Assembly: GCF_000763385.1 (NCBI RefSeq) | Contig: NZ_JQFA01000004.1 | Location: 1,612,001 to 1,676,000, forward strand | DNA: 64,000 bases | Direction: 5' to 3' | Origin: Leptolyngbya sp. KIOST-1 | GTDB taxonomy: Bacteria > Cyanobacteriota > Cyanobacteriia > Phormidesmidales > Phormidesmidaceae | Shown: piece after piece, positions 60,365 to 64,000 of the stretch | Layout of the letters: the number at the start of each line of letters is the position of its first letter | Position numbering within the stretch: position 1 is the stretch's first letter | The notes under the pieces: model-generated | Database searches by the model: none | Told to the model about the DNA's origin: nothing | Seen by the model: only the letters and a program-made list of their open reading frames with translations | Translations under genes and position numbers: made by a program

Positions 60365-60668
60365 GAAACAGATCTTCGCTGAACTCCTTCACGCCGCTGC
60401 CATCATTCGCGCCGTGTTCTGGCGCAAGCTCGACACCAAAGGCGACTTTAAAACCCAGGTCGACAAAATTGTCAAAGACCAAAGCGGGTTTGTTGACGAC
60501 CTGGCCGAAACTCCCCCCAAAGGGAAGGAATCCGACTGGAAAGAGTATCTAGAGGCCGTCCAGAAAGGTTTTAGCGACCTGACCAAAGACCGAACCCCCT
60601 ACGGCCGCGATAGCAGCGAACGCCCTGTAATTAAAGACCTCAACCCCAACCCAGGGAACAATGATTGA
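60153..60668 (+). CDS. Unrecognised helical element protein, start uncertain
   Basis: From ATG 60153, 171 residues. In-frame ATGs at 60210 and 60255 open the same way (MSE). None has a clear Shine-Dalgarno, so the start is open. The conserved-looking part is helical and charged: AGAAIEGLLQESSAKIKGWANTDGQDMKQIFAELLHAAAIIRAVFWRKLDTKGDFKTQVDKIVKDQSGFVDDLAETPP, then KESDWKEYLEAVQKGFSDLTKDRTPYG. No family recognised. Its stop is 2 bases before the next gene's ATG, so both form one operon. Confidence 0.6.
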   Translation: MSEAQSAIATGFRHKTRSSMSEMSSKSLKPPEISMSETLSEFSIAGAAIEGLLQESSAKIKGWANTDGQDMKQIFAELLHAAAIIRAVFWRKLDTKGDFKTQVDKIVKDQSGFVDDLAETPPKGKESDWKEYLEAVQKGFSDLTKDRTPYGRDSSERPVIKDLNPNPGNND

Positions 60669-60670
60669 TC

Positions 60671-62230
60671 ATGCCCTTAACTCTGCGAGTAGACCAGCTT
60701 TATAGCCGTCGCGGCAACCTACTGAACCGGGTCCAGTCCGCTGGACAGACTCTGCTAGACAACCTCCGCGACGCAGCCGGGCGGGTGATCAAGGCCCTAA
60801 CCTGGGGCAACATTCGCGGCTTTCTGGTAGGGGCCGTGCTGGCCCAAATTCCCTCCATGCTGTGGAGCCTGACCGGGCTGTGGAGCGTCTTTACCAATGC
60901 CGCCATTGAGTTGTACTACTTTGACTGGAATATCCCCGACGACAACCTAGACCGCATGGCGCAGCAGCGGTGGAACTCCTTTGGGGGCATTGCTGGTGGC
61001 ACAGTCGGCAGCGCGATCGGTTACTTTGCCTGCGGCATCGTTCCGGCTACCTCCCTAATGGCCTTTGATGAACGCCTGGCCGCCCACGTTCTGAGAGAAG
61101 TGGGGGAAGAGGCCTGGGAAGAAGTGAGTTTTCAGTTTACCTTTGCCCTACGCATGGCCGTTCGCAATATGTTCCGGCAGACGGCGGGCTGGCTGTACAA
61201 AGGTGCCCGCCGATGGCTAAAGCAGCCCGGCAACCCGGTAGCGCGAGCTATCTTTGGCAATCGCCTGGAAGCCGTGCAGCAGAAGTGGGGCGAGGCCGAG
61301 GGCCAGGCCTGGAGCTTTGCCCAGGCCGTCGACGAGCAAGTAGAACGCATCCCCTCCCAGTTTTGGCAAAATTTTACTGAAGAGGTGATTGAAGAAGCTA
61401 TTGATAGCTGCATCGAAGCCGGGTACGTGCTGCTGAGCAGCGTAGAGGGCTACTACGCTGCTCAGAAAGCGGCACAGCTGCTGATAGCGGAAGAAACTAA
61501 GGTTGTCGAGATCATCCCCAACGGAGCCAACGACAGCGAAGCGATTGTGCTGGCAGGCCCTGAGAGCGAGATCCGGGGGCAGATTCCTGCCGTGCTGGCC
61601 CACCACCAGCTGATCGAAAGCCGCGACGTGGGCCAGCTAGTGGGACAACCCTTTGATGACTACGTGCGGGCCCGGCCCTTCGAGGGTTTCCGTCTGCAAT
61701 TTGCCCTGTACTCCAAACCGGCCCCGCCCTACGCCGGGACCGAGCGCGATCGCCTGGTGCGTGTTGCCGTGCAGGTGAGCGACGTAGACCGAACCAAAAT
61801 CGACTGGGAACGCCTAATTTTGTGCTGTGGGGGGCGCAATGGCTATCTGTGGGGCCGGTTTCGCGCCCATGCGGTGCTGACGAATAACCGCCCGCTGACC
61901 GTCTACGGTGGTACCCCCGCCGAAGCCGAAGGCAGGCTGAAGGCCTTCTTGACCCTCACCAACAGTGAAATCCGTACTATATCGGTGACCGAGGAAAAGC
62001 GCGAGGGCAGCCGCCTGAAGAACCCCAAAATGTACAAAGAGACTACGCGGGTGTACCCAGGCCACCTAACCATCATCAATCGTGAACGGCTGGAAACCTT
62101 CGACCGGGGGCAGCGTAGCCTAGATGGCAATTACTTCGACAAAAAAGCTCGGATTGACCTATGGAGGGAAACCAGGCCCGCAGACTTTGAAGACACTATA
62201 AGGGAGCTGCTCCGTCGCTCAGCGCTTTAA
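60671..62230 (+). CDS. Unrecognised 519-residue membrane protein
   Basis: Begins at ATG 60671 (MPLTLRVDQLYSRRGNLLNRVQSAGQTLLDNL). Two hydrophobic stretches, GFLVGAVLAQIPSMLWSLTGLWSVFTNA and GIAGGTVGSAIGYFACGIVPATSLMA, lie within residues 45-140. A helical, tryptophan-rich section follows, and from about 280 a soluble mixed domain (VVEIIPNGANDSEAIVLAGPESEIRGQIPAVLAHHQLIESRDVGQL... to RADFEDTIRELLRRS). No signal peptide. No family recognised. The size and the two-part build would fit a portal-, pore- or assembly-type protein of a mobile element, but this is only a suggestion. Confidence 0.6.
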   Translation: MPLTLRVDQLYSRRGNLLNRVQSAGQTLLDNLRDAAGRVIKALTWGNIRGFLVGAVLAQIPSMLWSLTGLWSVFTNAAIELYYFDWNIPDDNLDRMAQQRWNSFGGIAGGTVGSAIGYFACGIVPATSLMAFDERLAAHVLREVGEEAWEEVSFQFTFALRMAVRNMFRQTAGWLYKGARRWLKQPGNPVARAIFGNRLEAVQQKWGEAEGQAWSFAQAVDEQVERIPSQFWQNFTEEVIEEAIDSCIEAGYVLLSSVEGYYAAQKAAQLLIAEETKVVEIIPNGANDSEAIVLAGPESEIRGQIPAVLAHHQLIESRDVGQLVGQPFDDYVRARPFEGFRLQFALYSKPAPPYAGTERDRLVRVAVQVSDVDRTKIDWERLILCCGGRNGYLWGRFRAHAVLTNNRPLTVYGGTPAEAEGRLKAFLTLTNSEIRTISVTEEKREGSRLKNPKMYKETTRVYPGHLTIINRERLETFDRGQRSLDGNYFDKKARIDLWRETRPADFEDTIRELLRRSAL

Positions 62231-62426
62231 GCTTTTTGTGCAAAGACACTAAATCATCAAAAACACGCTCAACAGGGCTACTTGTTTCGCGTGACAGCCG
62301 CCTGCAAAGGGTAATTCTTGGCCGGTATTCGTAGGAGCGACCAAAGGCGGCTTTCTGCCTCCTAATGGCTCTCCGTGAGCGAGTCGATAGTAAAGAAAAG
62401 AGACGTTCTTCTTGGGGCGTCAGCAT
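62196..62426 (-). CDS. Unrecognised 76-residue basic protein
   Basis: MLTPQEERLFSLLSTRSRRAIRRQKAAFGRSYEYRPRITLCRRLSRETSSPVERVFDDLVSLHKKLKALSDGAAPL. It has a strongly basic middle and an amphipathic C-terminal helix, and could bind DNA. It overlaps the end of the 519-residue gene by 35 bases, convergent. The frame is clean, but no family is recognised and the ribosome binding site is weak. Confidence 0.5.
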   Translation of the reverse strand: MLTPQEERLFSLLSTRSRRAIRRQKAAFGRSYEYRPRITLCRRLSRETSSPVERVFDDLVSLHKKLKALSDGAAPL

Positions 62427-62567
62427 ACAAAATAATCCTCTGTGCTAAGCACAAACACAATGGGGTTTACTGTTAGCACAGTAGGCCCAAACCCTAGTAA
62501 ATACCGGGGGTTGACGTTTCGTGAAGGGGCGCTACTGTTGGGTTTATGACCTGTTAAAGGCGCGTAC

Positions 62568-63071
62568 ATGGCGACGATTACTCCCGGGGGCGGCGGCACA
62601 ATCAAGAGCACAACCGCAGAGGGACAATTGATGGAGGTTCTCTCCTTCATCTCCCTAAACCAAGCCATTGCTGCCAGAAACCCGGCTGGGGTTACCAATG
62701 TGACCGGGACCCACAACCAACAGTCCTTGATCTACTCGGGAACTTATCGCTTTGATGTTACCCAGACCATCAACAGCGCGGGTCACCTAGAACTAGAGGC
62801 CCAACCGTTCCTGGTGGGGGCCAATTTCCAGGTAGGCAGCAGCGGCACCTTTAAGGGCAATTCTCCTGAGAAGTATGCCCTAGAAGTGCTGATGTACCTC
62901 CAAAACCTGGAGAACACCCCAGGGTTAAACCCTCAAAACCGAAACTTTGTTTCGGGCACCTACAACAGTGACAACCAACGGTATGAGGGCAGTTTCTCTA
63001 TCCCTGTGACCTTCAGCCTAAACCCTACCACCGGCGTCATTTCCTACGGCGCCAACCCCTATCTTCTTTAG
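62568..63071 (+). CDS. Unrecognised 167-residue beta-rich element protein
   Basis: MATITPGGGGTIKSTTAEGQLMEVLSFISLNQAIAARNPAGVTNVTGTHNQQSLIYSGTYRFDVTQTINSAGHLELEAQPFLVG... The sequence is rich in Gly, Thr, Ser and Asn, with no Cys and strand-length hydrophobic/polar alternation. This is the composition of virion or pilus subunit proteins, not of regulators. An AAAGG lies about 9-13 bases before ATG. A 140-base leader with its own promoter precedes it. The next gene follows after 12 bases. Function unknown. Confidence 0.7.
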   Translation: MATITPGGGGTIKSTTAEGQLMEVLSFISLNQAIAARNPAGVTNVTGTHNQQSLIYSGTYRFDVTQTINSAGHLELEAQPFLVGANFQVGSSGTFKGNSPEKYALEVLMYLQNLENTPGLNPQNRNFVSGTYNSDNQRYEGSFSIPVTFSLNPTTGVISYGANPYLL

Positions 63072-63083
63072 GAGAACCCTCCC

Positions 63084-63746
63084 ATGCCTGCTTATATCCG
63101 TGGTTCAGTCCGTGAAACTCTTACGTTTGTAGCGATCAATCCCATCTTTTTCTATGGTTGGAAGGCCCCCGACTTGGCCGCCCGTGTCGGCGTTTCAGCC
63201 GCTGACCTGGTGAGCGACCTGGGCCACATGGATGCCCTGCAAGCCCAGGCCGTTCCGAGCGCCATTCTAGTGACTGGAGCAAACAGCCCCAAACCAGGGC
63301 GGGTTGTGAAACGTGATCGCACCGCTCCCCTCTCCCAGGTGGGTAGCACCAGCACGTTCATTGCCTACGACAAACTTGCCATGGCCACCGCTGCCGGGTG
63401 GACCCTGGCCAAGCAGGGCCGGGGGGTGAAGCTGACCGCCTCGACTGCCCCCGTGCGGAAGGTGACGGCGGTGGCCACCCTGTCTAACGGCATCAAGTAC
63501 GCCTTCCCGATGGACAAGCCCGACTTCACCAACTTTGGCGGAGAACTGGGCCTGGAGTCTGCCGAACAGATGAACACTGTCAACGAGCGCCGTCGCCTGG
63601 TGACGGGCAGCCGCACCAAGCCGGGGCGCTGCACTCGCCGCCAGGGCGCAGGTGACTTCCAGTCGTTCTTCTCCACCGGCAGCGAGGACGCTGTGGTGGC
63701 CAACGGCTTCAACATCGACCGTTTTGAGTTCATCGAATTTGCTTAA
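63084..63746 (+). CDS. Unrecognised 220-residue element protein, possibly structural
   Basis: MPAYIRGSVRETLTFVAINPIFFYGWKAPDLAARVGVSAADLVSDLGHMDALQAQAVPSAILVTGANSPKPGRVVKRDRTAPLSQVG... The start has GGAGAA in the ribosome binding position. Beta-rich, basic middle section, acidic Phe-rich end (FNIDRFEFIEFA). Cys occurs only once (Cys in GRCTRRQ). It has the look of a capsid-like or surface-layer subunit, but no family was recognised. It follows the 167-residue gene in an operon and is followed by a strong hairpin. Confidence 0.7.
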   Translation: MPAYIRGSVRETLTFVAINPIFFYGWKAPDLAARVGVSAADLVSDLGHMDALQAQAVPSAILVTGANSPKPGRVVKRDRTAPLSQVGSTSTFIAYDKLAMATAAGWTLAKQGRGVKLTASTAPVRKVTAVATLSNGIKYAFPMDKPDFTNFGGELGLESAEQMNTVNERRRLVTGSRTKPGRCTRRQGAGDFQSFFSTGSEDAVVANGFNIDRFEFIEFA

Positions 63747-63755
63747 AGCCTTTCC

Positions 63756-63784
63756 CAGCCAGCCGCCCACCTGGTGGCTGGCTG
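63756..63784. other. Strong intergenic hairpin in the element operon
   Basis: CAGCCAGCC pairs exactly with GGCTGGCTG around an 11-base loop. There is no T-run after it, so it is more likely an mRNA stabiliser or processing site than a terminator. It separates the 220-residue gene from the next gene of the operon. Confidence 0.65.
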
Positions 63785-63799
63785 AGCCTCTCTCAGGTA

Positions 63800-64000
63800 A
63801 TGACCATGGAAGACGATGATGTAGGGCTGATTTTGCCAGGTACCGTGGCCTACGCGGTGGCCCTGACCGAAATTCCCCCGGTGCCCACCTGGCGGGCCGA
63901 AGCGGGCCAGGAAAAGACCTACATGATTTGCCGGGCCGGGCAGCAGGGCCTGATGGAGTCGGTGACCTACAAAGAGTGGGCGGATTATGTCTACGGCGGC
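63800..64000 (+). CDS. Unrecognised element protein, 3' truncated by window edge
   Basis: From ATG 63800 (or the in-frame ATG 63806), 67 residues are visible: MTMEDDDVGLILPGTVAYAVALTEIPPVPTWRAEAGQEKTYMICRAGQQGLMESVTYKEWADYVYGG, open to the end. Acidic start, no signal peptide. No family recognised. It continues the same operon as the 167- and 220-residue genes. Confidence 0.6.
   Translation, partial: MTMEDDDVGLILPGTVAYAVALTEIPPVPTWRAEAGQEKTYMICRAGQQGLMESVTYKEWADYVYGG

Larger units (their letters stand above)
54818..64000. mobile_element. Composite accessory region with tyrosine recombinase, DEDD recombinase and unrecognised element genes
   Basis: The region opens with two related integrase ends, contains no recognised housekeeping gene other than a 5'-truncated larC, and runs off the window. 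Integrase (-), then two short operons on the + strand, then the larC fragment, a DEDD recombinase and at least six further unrecognised genes. It may be one element disturbed by a deletion, or two abutting elements on either side of larC. I see no tail, capsid, terminase, relaxase or replication initiator that I recognise. The right end is outside the window. A candidate repeated att-like word is TGGGTACA at 54802-54809 and 55152-55159. Confidence 0.55.

Overview
The window reads as chromosome of a cyanobacterium, most likely a filamentous Leptolyngbya/Nodosilinea-type strain (genus is inference). The HIP1 octamer GCGATCGC is scattered through almost every gene. The gene content fits: an SLH-domain iron-uptake porin next to a FutB-type permease, a phylloquinone-pathway thioesterase, an ArsA/GET3 ATPase with an alpha-crystallin tail, and an enlarged cyanobacterial RecJ. 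GC content is high except at 39.5-41.1 kb and parts of the 55-56 kb region.

Layout. 0-5 kb: 5'-truncated VTT membrane protein, UPF0175 antitoxin with a doubly broken DUF3368 toxin, ABC exporter, DUF218 protein. 5-9 kb: iron porin, FutB, tRNA-Arg(CCT). 9-16 kb: TrmB, metallophosphoesterase, a 1038-residue secreted nuclease, a damaged MNT nucleotidyltransferase, and a complete ISAs1-family insertion sequence with a 10-bp target duplication. 16-28 kb: TtcA, potassium-channel-like protein, MetH with three octanucleotide arrays in its coding frame, YggT, ArsA/GET3, YebC, glucokinase, LarE. 28-38 kb: a small toxin/protease-like cluster with an amber codon, two glycosyltransferases, a phosphodiester glycosidase, a zincin-LRAT operon, RecJ. 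38-43 kb: DJ-1/PfpI protein, an unrecognised pseudogene, a double alpha/beta-hydrolase with a membrane tail, a 7TM-PAS-GGDEF protein. 43-54.5 kb: a 32-residue membrane microprotein behind the DHNA-CoA thioesterase, M23 peptidase, BirA, PgeF, a TIGR03943/permease operon, aldose epimerase, CapA.

54.8-64 kb is an accessory region. It opens with a remnant of one tyrosine recombinase followed by an intact, diverged relative, which suggests two related elements entered the same site. Then come two element genes, a junction where the second of these meets a 5'-truncated larC, an IS110/Piv-like DEDD recombinase, and a run of unrecognised genes (a helical protein, a 519-residue membrane protein, two compact Gly/Thr-rich proteins, a further gene running off the window). 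I recognise no phage tail, terminase, conjugation or replication gene, so the element type is open. This is my best candidate for an undescribed system.

The other theme is decay of small selfish modules. Three toxin/antitoxin-type genes carry in-frame TAG codons, one also has a 13-bp duplication, and one has lost its ribosome binding site to the ISAs1 insertion. Dispersed short repeats (octamer arrays, a GGGCAAACGG palindrome, a 45-bp intergenic repeat, GATACCTGACACC-type repeats) sit between and inside genes, and in two cases supply a stop codon. All family calls come from reading motifs by eye; no database search was run.
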